64,000 bases of DNA from Cyprinodon diabolis (GCA_030533445.1 CM060073.1:36349428-36413427), one strand, 5' to 3'. Shown: positions 34,465-46,878, counted from the first letter of the stretch. The notes: generated from the letters alone by a model not told the origin. Numbers and translations are program-made.

Positions 34465-37400
34465 AAAAAAATTATCCTTAAAGAACCTCGATCAAAATAC
34501 CCAAAAAATACACATTTAAGATAAGGATTTTTTGATTCTCATAGATATCTTATTTTAACCTCATTATTTATTTATCCTATAAATTGATAAAAAATGTATA
34601 CAATTCTCCCTTTTAAGGTGATTATTAAGACTAAACCAGTTTTACATTTTAAAGCTGACTTCAAGAAATAGAGTTTTCTAAATTTTACTAAAGTAAAATC
34701 TTTTTTTTGGATACAACCAACAAGGCAGGCAGATACGTTTGGGTTTAGTGTTCATGGTGTTAACAGCCTTAAAAGAAAAGATACATGTATAAAAGCACAT
34801 CAAAAACATATACATCATTTATAACATTAACTGCTTTTAAATCATATTACAAATTCTCCTTTTATTGGAAAATCTAAAACTAGATGTGACATTCGTATAC
34901 ATAGGTTACAGTATGTATTTGGCACAGCTGGAAAAATAGCTTATGAAAAAGATCTCAGACATACCGGCATCAAAAATGTCATTTTACAATTAGATAAAAA
35001 GGTATTGATGCTCAAATACATTCGATTATTTAATGCTGGTGCATCTTTCATCATTTAAAAAAAAAAGTAATTAATCATACTTTATCCAGCTGGCTCTCAT
35101 TTAGAAAAACTAAACCAATACAAATCTGCAGCATACTAATAAAAAGCAACTTCAGCAATCTGGTGTTACCAAATCAGGTTAGTGCACCTTTTTCTATTTC
35201 TTCAAATGACACAGTAGTCAGAAAACTGTGCTGTAATGTGTTCTTTATCTCCTCTATTTCTCCCCAGGGTTCCCATATTGCTTCTGAGATGTCTGTGGGT
35301 TCCTTTGCTTTGGCGTGGCACGCTGACATTCCCTCCACACCCACACGGGCAGCCAATGTGCCAATTAGTGGCCTTCTCCGCAGGGGTGTATGGGAGGTGC
35401 AGAACACAGAGGAACGAGAAACGACGGAGTGAGGCTGGGGGAGAGAGAGTACGTTTGAGCATCTCTGGATGCAACTTTGTATATGTAACAAGGCCTCAGA
35501 CCTCAGACATTCCTTTCACTATGGTCAAGGGTACAATTAAAAGGGATGTCCCTCCCCTGCCTCCCCTCCTTAGCGGACCACATCAACGGAAGTTCTGGCC
35601 CAGCTGGAGGCTCTAATGATGGGAGAGAGACCAGGTCGCGACCCTGGTGTGCCACCTCAGCGTCACACCCTTCCTGTTTAGGTCCAGACGAGCTTCATGC
35701 CAGGAAAAAAAGAGGGAGGGAACAGAGGGTAAAGAGAATAAAGAAAGTGTTTTCAGTTTTTTAAAATCTGGAAACCTCGTTGAGAAAGATAGACACTAAC
35801 ATAAAAGCTGATTTTCTACAAGAGGCTGATTTTACATCAGTAGGGGTGCTGTGCAGCTTGTAATAACAGTAAAAATGACTTTTTGATGATGTTTCTAAAA
35901 AAGAACTTACTCTTTCTGGTTTCTACTAACTATATGATAAAGTAGGTGCAAAAAGCGAAGCACAAAAGTGGTAAAATGGGCTTTACAGCATATATGGCTA
36001 TCCAAGTGTTAGGACGGAACTGTTGCCGTCCTCCCAGCATCAGACATCTAACGCTGATGGAGAGGCTTGGATAATGACATGTCTGTCTGTCATGCCTCTA
36101 GATTTGCCTCTCCCAATCTTGTGAGTCAGTTACAGCACACAATGTGTATGTGGGTGGGAAAATGTGTGTATGTGATATGAACCCTGTATCTTGCTTTGCG
36201 TGTGAATGGCAGACAAACGGGATGGTCATGCACATATATGTGTGTTGGGTTGTGTGCATGTATCATGTCTTCGTGCATGTGGGTGTGGGTGGGGGAGTGT
36301 GTGTGTGTGACAGGGGTCTCCGCAGATTATAGCTGATGATGAGCGTCTCCTCTCAGCTTGGAAAACCTGTAATTGTCACCCTGCTCAAGTATCGGTGGTG
36401 GGAGCAAAACATATCACATTGATAAGTAGCAGTCCGGCCAACCTGCAATAGAATGGAGAAGTAGAAAGACACACAATAGGGGAAAAATGTGAAAGAAAGA
36501 AATTGCTATAAAATGTTTATCAAATGTTTTGATTTTGGTTAGAAAAAAAAACCTCATCTTCTCTTGTGGACTCAGGTGAATGAGCGTTCATGCACCAGGA
36601 ATGCATGGGAAGGATAAAAATCAACTTGATGCTCATTCAATGTAATCTAGTTCAGTGATATTAGTCATTATTTTATTATTGCCTCGGTGACCATTGAGTT
36701 AGAATGTGTTTATATTTATAAGTGATAAGTTAAATGTTGGACCTGAGATCTATTCAGAATAATAAGAAATTATTAATACCCTAAACATTACAGTTTAAAA
36801 CATCACTGAATTTTTCAGGACTGTATGTGGAAGATCAAAAAAAAATGTGGCTCATTGTTGTAAGGGCAAGAGAAAGAGGTAATAAAAATCACATATAGAA
36901 ATCTAAAAGTGTAGTGAAAAGATAATTTTCTTATTTAAGATGTCTTATTGGAATCTAGTGCCAGCATTTATCTTCTTATTGAGCTCATCTATGATCTTAG
37001 CTGTAATAACCATTTTTCAAAGGCCTATAAGGTTCCTCAGAGAACAGCGGGGAACAATCATGACGACTAAAAAACACTGGAGACAGACAAGCTATGTACA
37101 ACTTAATCAATTTTAATCTTTAAGTTTAATCTTTCCAGCTTGAGGAGCTGGAGAGATGCGCCGCTCAGCAGGAGACGTTGTTAACATCTACTTAGTCATG
37201 CAATCTACAAATTTGACCTTTATAAAACACTGGCAAGGAAAAAGTGATTAAAAGAAAGCTACTGGCTTAAACACAATAAACATTTTGCAGACTTGCAGTG
37301 TTTGATAAAGAATCATAATATGGAATACTTTTCTCCTCCAGGAAAACATAATATAGCCAGAGAAATGGATTGAGGTACACTGCAAAACTTTATATAAAAA

Positions 37401-39800
37401 TTGGTAAAAGCATCTTAAAGTAAGTGTGTTGACCTTCATTTGAGCAGGTCGGTAAAATAATCCACCAATTAAATTATTATTTTGGCCCCTAAAATAAGAT
37501 ACATAAGACAACAGAGATTGTTATGTTTTTTGTGGACTTTTTAGTACAAAAATCTAATTCCTAGTGGACATGTAGTCCTTTAGAGACAAACACACGAAAA
37601 GCTACTTACGTTTAGTTCCTTTTTGATAGAGTAAATACAGTGGATATCTGGAAGAAAATATCTGCCAAAGCCTTGAGAATGAGGCAGAGATTCAGTGTAA
37701 TACATTCAGAGCAATCTTTCAATAGTTTACATAATGTTTTAAAATAGCTCCGGGAAAGTCCCTTATTTATTTGATAATTAGTAATCATATTTATTAAAGG
37801 CTGTAACATAATTATGTCTTTATCTGACTCACTTTGAGTTGTATTGCAAAGTTTCACCAAAAGGTTGGTAGATATGTAAAGCTGGTAAAGACATATACTC
37901 GTTTAACTCCTAGATGCAACTCAAATCACTAATCATTCTGTTAGGCAACAATTTGCATATCTCTACTGATGTGTAAAAAAAAATATGTAGATAATTGTCT
38001 TCCACTATTGATCTATTACAATAAAGCCATCTGAAGACTGTGTTTGCGATAAAATAGAAAAAGGTGAGAGATTAAATGGAATACTTCTCAATGGCAATAA
38101 TTTGTAATTAATTTGTCATTAAATACAACCTAAATTGAATTAAATTTAATATTAGATATGTACTGTTTAACACAGGTTGGGTTATTTCCCACTATAAACT
38201 GAGACATTACAACGTTATCCTGCATGATATTTGTGTATAATTTCCTTCTGAATTTATTATATCTGTTATACTGTAGATAATTTGTCCTTTAATACCAACA
38301 TGATTTACATCAATAATTTCTTTAAGGTTTATTTCACCTGCAAGCATTTCCATCCTCTTTACAATGGGTTTTGCTTGAGTGTGTTTTGATTTTATTATAT
38401 TTTGCCAGTTGTTGCAAAATCTGAATACTGAAGGAATCCATTCTGTTTCTTATGTTGCATTAATATGGTAAACTGAGAGAATTCAAGAGTTTTTTTTCAC
38501 TGTAATGTTTCGCTGTCTCTCATTAACTTCCATTAATCTATACAGCCTCTACAGTACATTGCCCTGACAACGTCCAGGTTTTAGCAGAAAACTAAAGTGA
38601 CATTGGCTCCGCTGGCAAGGTTGGGAGGCCGTTAGGTCACAGCAATGATGGCACTAGCTGTCGACCGGTGAAATGTGGGGCCCGTGGGCAGTGGGTGCTA
38701 GGTGTCTGTAAGTGGTAAGTAAAGGGAGTGTGCCGGAGGAAGCGAGACATTCATTAGTAGAGCCAAGCTGACGCTGTCAGCCCTGCCATCGCTTGCTTCT
38801 AAGGCTCCTGCTCAGAAACTGCAAACAGACCATGCACTGCTCCAGCTGCATTGACGTCCAGGTTTCAGTGTGCATAAGTGTATGTAAGTAGTTGAAAGGT
38901 ACAGTGGTGTTCTATGCTATGGAATCCTGTCACAGAAATGTTTGTTTTTTTGTTTGTGTTTTCTATTTTACTTATGGAAGCTTAAGATATTGTGACCCAA
39001 ATTGTGGACATAAGGGGAGGGAGAAACAAAAAAATGTCTCCATTATAAAATGGTTCAGTTAAATTCATGGCTCATTGAAGACCTTAGATAAATCAATAGT
39101 TTAGACTTTGTGCTTTTCAAACCATCTCAATGACAAATGAGATAATAATTTTACCACGGTTACCTTGCTTGGTTGTGAAAACAGAGCCCACTTCTGTTGG
39201 GTCTCTAATCCGATGAGTGGGGCCAGAAGTCAATTGCTGTGTACTCATTCTACCTCTATGGCTGAAAAGACTTGTTAACACATTCTAATAATGAGCTGCA
39301 GCAAACAACAGTGCAGCGTTAGATCCTTTCACCTCTCAAAAAGGAAACATTTTCCATTCTCTTTGGTCCTTTCGGCAAAACACTGTCACTTTTGTTTGAT
39401 TAAAAATGAACACAGAGGTGAGGACATGGGATGTGTGTACCTGGCAGCTTTAATTGTGTCATAACCTTCTTTTGTTGATGAAGTAACAGAAATGTCATCT
39501 ACTAACAAATTAGGAGGTATTGGATCATAAATACAGCTTAACAATATTGTTGAACAAACCTGTACATTAATATAAGTTAGATTAAAGGTTACATACATGT
39601 TATGGTTACTTACTGGAAGCAATAAATAAACAGGAAATGTCCTAATTTGTCCAGGCATTTAATCTAAATAAAAATTGCCACCCTGGAAAAACAACCTTTA
39701 ATATCATATTACTGTATGAGTTCTAACAACAGCTAGCTTTTGCCTGAAGCAGTTCTCATGCCTTTGTAACGCAATATAAAAACTTAACTACTCCTGAGCT
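34460..39800. other. Mostly single-copy region, no gene seen
   Basis: No ORF with a domain. Less AT-rich parts at about 35160-35760 and 38540-38880 may be conserved non-coding. 35999-36093 is a strongly structured segment listed separately. GT-rich runs lie at about 36140-36310. Confidence 0.5.
35999..36093. other. Compact multi-stem structured element (candidate ncRNA or CNE)
   Basis: An outer 8-bp stem TATCCAAG/CTTGGATA (35999-36006 with 36066-36073) encloses two hairpins. The first is AGGACGG/CCGTCCT (36011-36017, 36026-36032; 8-nt loop) and the second is CATCAG/CTGATG (36038-36043, 36054-36059; 10-nt loop). A further hairpin ATGACA/TGTCAT (36074-36079, 36088-36093; 8-nt loop) starts at the very next base. 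All 27 pairs are Watson-Crick. It resembles a three-way junction plus one stem-loop and does not match tRNA, snRNA or a microRNA precursor that I know. Confidence 0.45.
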
Positions 39801-41250
39801 AAAAGGCAAGACAAGTTTATTTGTATAACCAGTTCAGTCCATGGACAATTAAAAATGCTTTACATTAATTAGATAATAAAATAACAGAATAAAATCAAAT
39901 AAAGATAAAAAAAACATGTGTAAAACAAATAAAAGAGTTGGACCACAACCTTAAACTAATAATTCCTAAGTTCACAATTTAACTTCAACAGTCAAAGGCA
40001 GCTCTAAACAAATGGGCTTTTAATTGGACTTAAAAGAACTTTTCGCACCTTTACAGTCTTCTGTTTGCTCCAGATAAGTGGAGCATAGGAACTAAATGCT
40101 TCTTCTCCATGTGTGGTTCTGGTTCTGGGTGGACAATGTAGACTGGAACTAGAAGACCAGAGTGGTCTGGGAGGTTGATACACTGACAACAGATCTGTTA
40201 TGTATTTATGTGCTGATCCAATCAGGGATTCATCAAATAACAGAAGGATTTTAAAATCTATTCTCTGAGCTACAGTGTAAGAACTTCTGAACTGGGCTGA
40301 TGTGCTCTGGTTTCTTAGTGCTTGTGAGAACACGGAGAGTGGTGTTTGGAGCAGCTATCTGGTGGACTTTTTAGCCAAACACTGTTGTGGTGTTTAATAA
40401 AGTTTAATAAAGATAAATGCATGAATGAGTTTTTCTAGATGCTTGGGGATTAGTACTTTTATCCTGGAAGTGTTCTTCGGGTGATGAAAGCCTGGCTCAG
40501 AAATTGCCTTCATTAGCCACTGAAGGTTCAGGTCTGAATCCGTCATTAAACCAAGATTTTGGTCATAATACTTGGTTTAGCTGTAGTAGCTGAAGCTGTG
40601 AGCTAACTCTGGATCACTCCTCCTTTGGTCCGAAGATTATTATCTCAGTTTTGGTTTTAATCATTTGTAGAAAATGATGGTGGAGCCACATATTTATTTG
40701 TTCTAAGCATCTAGTCCATGTGCTGATGGCTTCATAGTTCCCTACTGTCACATGAAAATCCCTGTCCTTCAGGTGGCATTCAAACCAGTCCAGTGCTGTA
40801 CGAGAGACGCTAAAATCGAGTGATCAACCTTATCAAATGCTGCACTGAGGTTCAGTAATACCAGAGCTGTGGTTCTTCCAGAGTCTGAATTTATACGGAT
40901 GTCATTGAACACCTTAATCAGAGCAGTCATAGAACTGTGGGCACAGAAACCTGAATGGAAGACATAAAAGCAGCTGTTGATTGTTAAAAAGACATTGAAC
41001 TGAAACATAACTTTTTCATAATCTTAGTGATGAAGGGAATGTTTTAGATGGGTCTGCAGTTCTGAAGAAGCAAGTTGTCCAAGTTTCTCTTATCTTGGTT
41101 TGATAATTGTTGTTTTTAAGGCCTGGGGGTAAACACCCCAAATGAGGGATGTGCTTATGATTTGCATTTAAAATCAGACTCTAAAACTGGAAAAACCTTC
41201 TTAAAAAAACCAGTGGGTAAAACGTCAAGACAGCAGGAAGACAGTGGTTT
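39801..41250 (-). pseudogene. L2-type LINE relic (5'-truncated, internally deleted)
   Basis: Minus-strand RT sequence appears in order. It contains [60 protein letters not shown] and [14 protein letters not shown]. The C-terminal block includes AQRIDFKILLLF, HKYITDLLSVY and EEAFSSYAPLIW. The 3' tail ends ATACAAATAAACTTGTCTTG (complement of 39806-39825), the tail type of fish L2 elements. The segment between the NYEA and CLEQ blocks, which should hold CGVPQGS and YADD, is missing, so a deletion removed the catalytic centre. Several stops are present. Such elements copy themselves by target-primed reverse transcription; this one cannot. Confidence 0.85.
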
Positions 41251-41270
41251 ATCTCATGTCTGCACATACC

Positions 41271-41342
41271 ATCCATCCATCCATCCATCCATCCATCAAT
41301 CCATCCATCCATCCATCCATCCATCCATCCATCCATCCATCC
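41271..41342 (-). repeat. (CCAT)n microsatellite
   Basis: About 18 CCAT units with one variant (CAAT). It is attached to the SINE/LINE tail on its right, read on the minus strand as (ATGG)n. Confidence 0.95.
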
Positions 41343-41455
41343 CCTCCCGCTTATTCCGTCAGGGTTTGTGGGAGGGGTCGGAGCCTATCTCTAGAAGTTT
41401 GTGGGCGAGAGGTGGGATAAACCCTGGACAGGTCGCAGGGCTCTGCACATGCCTT
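41343..41455 (-). mobile_element. 3' end fragment of a V-SINE-like element
   Basis: Read on the minus strand it gives GCAGAGCCCTGCGACCTGTC, then CACCTCTCGCCCAC, GAGATAGGCTCCGACCCC and AATAAGCGGGAGGGGATGG. This is the same tail (ACCTGTCCAG..GACCCCGCC..GGAGATAG) seen in the element at 63678-64000, followed by the ATGG repeat. Only the last about 110 bp are present. Confidence 0.65.
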
Positions 41456-43646
41456 TGCTGCTAATTTGTATGCATGTTTCTGTTTGCATTAACTCCTTGA
41501 CTTTGTACTACATTTATACAATAAAAAATATAAGGGTGAGGTATTTATCTTTACTTAAAATCAGCAGGCTGAAAAGTCTTTAACTGACACTTTTTAGGGG
41601 CTCGTTATTTGACATTGCCTTTACGACCTCTATTAGCCATCAAGTTAAGTAATAATTCACATAATATATCTAACTGCAGATATTCAGCTTCTACAAATTT
41701 TACCTGTGTTTAGCAATGGCAGTGGATAGTTTGACTAATCTAGCTATCGTTTCCCGTTGAGAAGCAGCATGCCAAAACAACAGATTTTGACCTCTATGTG
41801 AGACATATTCCTGCCCAGGACAGCAGCTGCTGCTTCTCCTAAAAGTTATTGCTGACATTAGACCTTTTTATAAGTTGTCTTTCTGAATTTCTCCGCTTCA
41901 TGAAGTTGTTTATTTCTTTATTTATTGGAATATATGTTTCACTTTGTTAGCTTGTATCTAAAACGTGTCATTATTTCTCAAACAAAAACATTAATTTAAA
42001 TGAAAATTAATATTATTTTATCCATAAGGGAAAAAAACACATAAATAACACAATAAACAGTTATTATTTTTATTAATGTTTTGTTTACTTCATTTATAGA
42101 ATTTTCTGGGGGGGGGGGTTTGTATGTAATTCAATGAAGAAGTACCATATTAGTGATGAGGGGGTCAAAGAATAAACATAGAGCATTGAATCATTAAACA
42201 CATTAGATTTTTATAAAAGCTAGGTACACTCTTGCAAGAGGTCTACTCTTCCTTACATGTTCTTTATTGAGTAATATATCTTCACTACTAGACCGGGTCA
42301 AAGCCAACCTTTAAAAAATAAAGAGGACCACTGAAGTATTTTTGTAAAATAAATATTAATTTTAGATATTAAAAAGTTTAAGTAATAAATATATCTTATA
42401 GCGAAACTGTAAAAAAAAAAAAATGGTTTATTCATGTAATGATGGAAACATTAGTTCTTATCAAAACCAAACAAAAACAAAACTTCCTCCACCACAGTGT
42501 GGCCTAATAAGTAGGGCCGCTGATGGTTGCAAACAAACAGCTATACGGCGCACTCACCAGATAGGGCTGAAACAGTAAGTGTCAGTGATACACTTTACTT
42601 TAATGCACAGCTACAGCACATTGGCAATTTTGAGTTTGAATGACTGCACACACTGTGATACTGTATGAGTAGCTGGCACAGAAGTGTGACACTGTTAAGA
42701 CATTCTGGCTGGCTTTGATTGGTTGTTTCTGAGCTGGAGCAGTGTATTTCTGCATATAGCAGCAGGACCACTAGGAGGAACTATATTCTACTGTCAAGAC
42801 ATAGTGACAGTTTTGAGAAAACTAAACTACCTATAAGAATTTTTTTTTTTTTTTTACAAAAGTTACCTCAAGTACTTTTAAATATTTTTTTTCCTGGTAA
42901 CATGTATTCTTTGTATTTACACAAGCAACTTTCTACTTTTTAAATTTTGAAATAACATCTACACCTAACTGCTAAAGAGATATGGTAAAATGTATATAAA
43001 AAAGAGGGAAATCAATTGTGGAGAAGGGTTGCCGTGGGAGTGAAATTTGAAACAGAAAAATACATTAATAGTGACATGGATGAGGCATGGCCTTCTGTTT
43101 TGCTTTGAAGATGTTTTGCTCTACAGAGCTATCAAATGAGTTACAAGTAAATGCAATTTACTTTTCAAAACCTGCACTGTTTTACTGTACTTTCATTATA
43201 AAAAGGAGTGGATAAGTACATTTACTTTAACTTTTTCCTTTTTTTTAACAAGTATCTCAAACTCCCCCCTTGTTGGCAATGTGTTTGTGTCATCATGTTT
43301 GTTTCTGATTTTGGTTTCTGTTTGCCCCTATACAGACAGAATATAGATGAATTGTTTTTTTTTTTCCCTTAGGTTGTCATTGAAATATAGAACATTCCTA
43401 TCTTACATTCTCAAAGTGGAACAGAAAACTATTTAAACAGTTTATAATATGTTCTCAGCACAATGGAAAAAATGTCAAGCTAACAGTGCTTATAGAAAAT
43501 CTTCTAATATTGCTACCTTTGTTTTCTATTTTTTTATTGGATTGATTAAAATTCTCCTTTTGTTACGATTTTTTTAACATACTCACAGAATATTATACTT
43601 TATAGTAAATAATTATTGTATAGATTTTAACATGTAGCCTAGCCTA
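41456..43646. other. Non-coding region
   Basis: AT-rich, with a G9-10 run near 42109. 42480-42840 has the feel of an old dispersed repeat (CACTAGGAGGAACTATATTC) but I could not define its ends. Confidence 0.45.
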
Positions 43647-43683
43647 AATTCAACCAAAAGACTCCCTGCCTTTTGGTTGAATT
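43647..43683. repeat. 14-bp perfect hairpin
   Basis: AATTCAACCAAAAG (43647-43660) pairs perfectly with 43670-43683; the 9-nt loop is ACTCCCTGC. The word TCCCTGCC is repeated just after the stem. Confidence 0.85.
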
Positions 43684-43734
43684 CCCTGCCTACCAATTGT
43701 TTCCTTATGTATCTCTGCTCTAGTTTAATTCATT

Positions 43735-44130
43735 TTATTTATTATATTTATTTATTTACAACACATGTCATCTCAAGGCACTTTATAGTTCACGAGATCA
43801 TACAGTCAAACTGATTCAAAGTTTTTTATCTAAGGAAAACAAGTTGATTCTATCAACTCATTGACTCAAATGCAATCCCTCACACTAAGCATGCTTGTAC
43901 CGACAGTGGAGGGAAAAATCTTCCTTTTAACAGGAAAAAACCTCCAGCAAAACCAGACTCAGTGTGAGCAGCCATCTGCCGAAGCCGGCTGGGGTTCAAG
44001 GAGACAGAAGCAGACATACAAAAAACAATTGTAAAAGGCGGCCCAGTCCAGGAAACACACAGCAATGCAGACACGTTCCGAGCGAGCTCCCATGTCAGAG
44101 GATGAAGAGAGCACATCCAGCCAGTCACAG
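43735..44130 (-). mobile_element. L2-type LINE 3' UTR fragment
   Basis: Read on the minus strand the segment runs CCAGCCGGCTTCGGCAGATG, then TGGAGGTTTTTTCCTGTTAA, AAGATTTTTCCCTCCACTGT, GCATGCTTAGTGTGAGGGAT and GCCTTGAGATGACATGT. It ends in A/T-rich ATAAATAAA-type sequence. This is the layout of fish L2-type 3' UTRs. No ORF sequence is attached. Confidence 0.6.
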
Positions 44131-45695
44131 TCAGAGAAATAGGACTACACTGAAAAACAGGACGAGTCTATTGGCACAGCTCAAGACCTTCACCTCAGAC
44201 AGTGATCGTTTAAGACTCTGCATTTAAACTTCTGAAGTCGAGGATGTCTTCCCATTTCCTTCCAAACTTCAACCAATCTACACCACTTTATCAACTTTAT
44301 TCCACTCACCTCTCTATAGCTCCTCATTCTTCAGTCTCCATTCCATCACCAGTGGCTCTAGGAAATGATGTCTCTAGATCAACCTGCTCACACAGGTCTA
44401 CTGCAATCAGCACTGATAACTTATGCTGGGATCTGAGCGCAGACAACTTATATGTCTTTATATCAACAAAACTTTCTAATTGTTGCTTTCTCTCTGTCTG
44501 AGTCTCTTCAGGTTGAAGATAAAAGGCTGCAAGTCACTCAAATTTTACTCAATATACATTTGAACGCAGTCTAATTATTACGTCAAGTGTCAATAATGTA
44601 CATATATTTTATGACTTCATTTGTTTAAAGGTTTTCGTATTTCTACTACATTACTGAAAGCACCAGACACAGGAAATCATCAAAACATTATATAAAAATG
44701 GTGTTCCATAAATGTCAGTAATAAAAAGTTTAATGGAAGCTATAGTTTTATTTTGCTTCTTTGTTTTGTTATTTTCTGGAGGTATACACATTTCTAGATT
44801 ACTTGATTACATAATTCATACAAACTCAATGCATTAAAATATATGATTTATCTTCATCATTTTTAAAAACACCCCTGTGGCAAATTTTGGGAGCTTTTTG
44901 TCATTCCACCTCAGTGCTTAATTACCTAAATGAACTCATTATGTATTTCCCGAGCTAATTAAAATCTTTGTCCAAGGTCAAGTCTGACAAAGATTTACAG
45001 TGACCAGAGTGTACAGTTGGGAGACAATAAAAGAAGAAAGAAAGAATGATTAAGTTAAAATTAGATACTACTGTAAAGTAGTAGCTACTGGTGTTAAAAA
45101 CTTGCTTTTATTACACATACATACAAATGGAAGTATTAGAATGCAATTCAGAAGTAGAAATTTTACAAATCAACACAATTCACAATTGTCCTTAAAACTG
45201 TCTTTCAAAGCAATAAGTATTTCTAAAATTGAAATCTTTTGACACAATAAGAGCCTTTGCGGGAGGTGTTGAAAATGTGCTCTACCACACATGGATTAAA
45301 GACATCTGCAACAACAGAATGACCCAGATAATTATTTTAGACCAAAGAATTTTATTTTTTATTTTTGCATAAAAAAAAGTACTTTCTAATGGGAATATGA
45401 AAAAAATCAGCTGTACCATTATTGACAACAGTTATATTAATGGTATGGGAAGTTTTCTCATACGCTAAGGTAAGCTTGAAAAGTAGTCAAGATCAAGCAA
45501 AATATACAGATCATAAGGACTTGTCTGCTTTTAGTCTGTTTAAACATTATTTGCCAAAGTAAAACACCTTTTCTATAATTCCTATAGAGAATCTTAGCTC
45601 CAAAAGAAAGAAACAGAGCCTGTCAGACCACTGAAGAGACCATAGACATTGCTGGAGAAATTTTTTTTTTCTTTCAGGTTTTATCTTCAATGTAT
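44131..45695. other. Non-coding region
   Basis: No gene seen. About 44880-45010 contains GCTTAATTACC and GAGCTAATTAAAAT in otherwise balanced sequence and is a candidate conserved regulatory block. Confidence 0.5.
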
Positions 45696-45701
45696 ACTTT
45701 G

Positions 45702-46332
45702 TACGACGGAGTATTAGGGCCACACATGAAGAGAAAAAATATTTTTGCCATGACGAGATTAAACTCGACATGTCGACTTTAAAGTCAACATGTCGACATT
45801 AAACTCAACATTTCGAGAATAAAGTTGAAATGTCATGTTGAGTTTAATCTCGACGTGTCGACAATAAAGTTGAAATTAGTTCAAGAGAGCCAACCGCTGC
45901 ACAGGATACATGATCAGAATCAGACATGCCTTGTGTAGATGATTTGGTCAAATTGTACTTTCTGTGATGATTATACAGTTATACAGTTGCAGCACGTCAA
46001 AGACTACCTTCACTCTTAAAACGCAGACTGCAGCTGTGGAGCGCGGTTGCTCTTTTCTCCAAACGCAGACTGCAGCTGTGGAGCGCGGTTGCTCTTTTCT
46101 CCAAACTTTGGAATGGCGAGATTAAAGTCGCCACGATATATCAACTTTATTCTCGAAATGGCGAGTTTAAAGTCGACACGTCGAGATTAAACTCAACAAG
46201 ACATTTCAACTTTATTCTCGAAATGTTGAGTTTAATGTCGACATGTCGACTTTAAACTCGCCCTGTCGACTTTAATCTCGTCATGGCAAAAATATTTTTT
46301 CTCTTCATGTGTGGCCCTAATACTCCGTCGTA
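45702..46332. mobile_element. Foldback MITE (631 bp) with identical 62-bp ends
   Basis: The first 62 bp (starting TACGACGGAGTATTAGGGCC) are identical to the reverse complement of the last 62 bp. Inside, both arms carry repeated GTCGAC, ACATGTCGAC and GAGATTAAACTCGAC words that also pair with each other, so much of the element can fold back. The flanks carry the 6-bp direct repeat ACTTTG (45696-45701 and 46333-46338); the ends also contain TA. There is no ORF. The superfamily is uncertain because 6-bp duplications are unusual. Confidence 0.85.
46021..46104 (+). repeat. 42-bp unit duplicated in tandem, 100% identical
   Basis: 46021-46062 and 46063-46104 are identical and lie in the non-paired centre of the MITE. 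Confidence 0.95.
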
Positions 46333-46338
46333 ACTTTG

Positions 46339-46878
46339 TCTCCCTTGGATGAACAAAATTTGCTGCTTTCAATGGATTGAATTGTTCTTAACAAATAAAT
46401 GCTATTGTGCAATTATTATAAATGTATTGCCAACCGCAGTTAGAGTTGCAAATGTGTTATTTAAACACATTATATTCAGAATCTCATATATTTTTCAGTG
46501 AACACATTCCAAACTGGATGTTTGTTAGAACTACAAATGAAAATTTTAATCTAGCTCAAATCATGGTGAAATAGATAATTCTGCACATATGTAGAATAAA
46601 TTCCCCACAACTTCCATTCACAAGATACATGTATTAACAAAAATATTTCAGCTCAAAGTCAAACATATTTCCCTTAAAAACTCTTGACTAGTGATAAAAC
46701 TCAACTAAAGTAAGGTGCTATGTACACAAAAACGAACAACCCATAATCAATGTGATTAATTAATGATATCAAAGTTTAGCATGAATTATATGTTAGAGTA
46801 CCAAAGTTTAGCTTGAAGAGTTTGGGATGTGATCAAATTATATTTTGAAAAATGTAGAGCTATTGGAATGTGTTAAAT
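46339..46878. other. AT-rich spacer
   Basis: Nothing recognised. Confidence 0.5.

Noticed and set aside
35163..35432. Possible exon after an acceptor-like TTTCTCCCCAG at about 35265
   Set aside because: No matching donor site and no recognisable protein sequence; an acceptor-like pyrimidine tract plus AG occurs by chance.
41271..41342. CRISPR-like or satellite array
   Set aside because: It is a simple tetranucleotide repeat without spacers; the same holds for 10023-10128.
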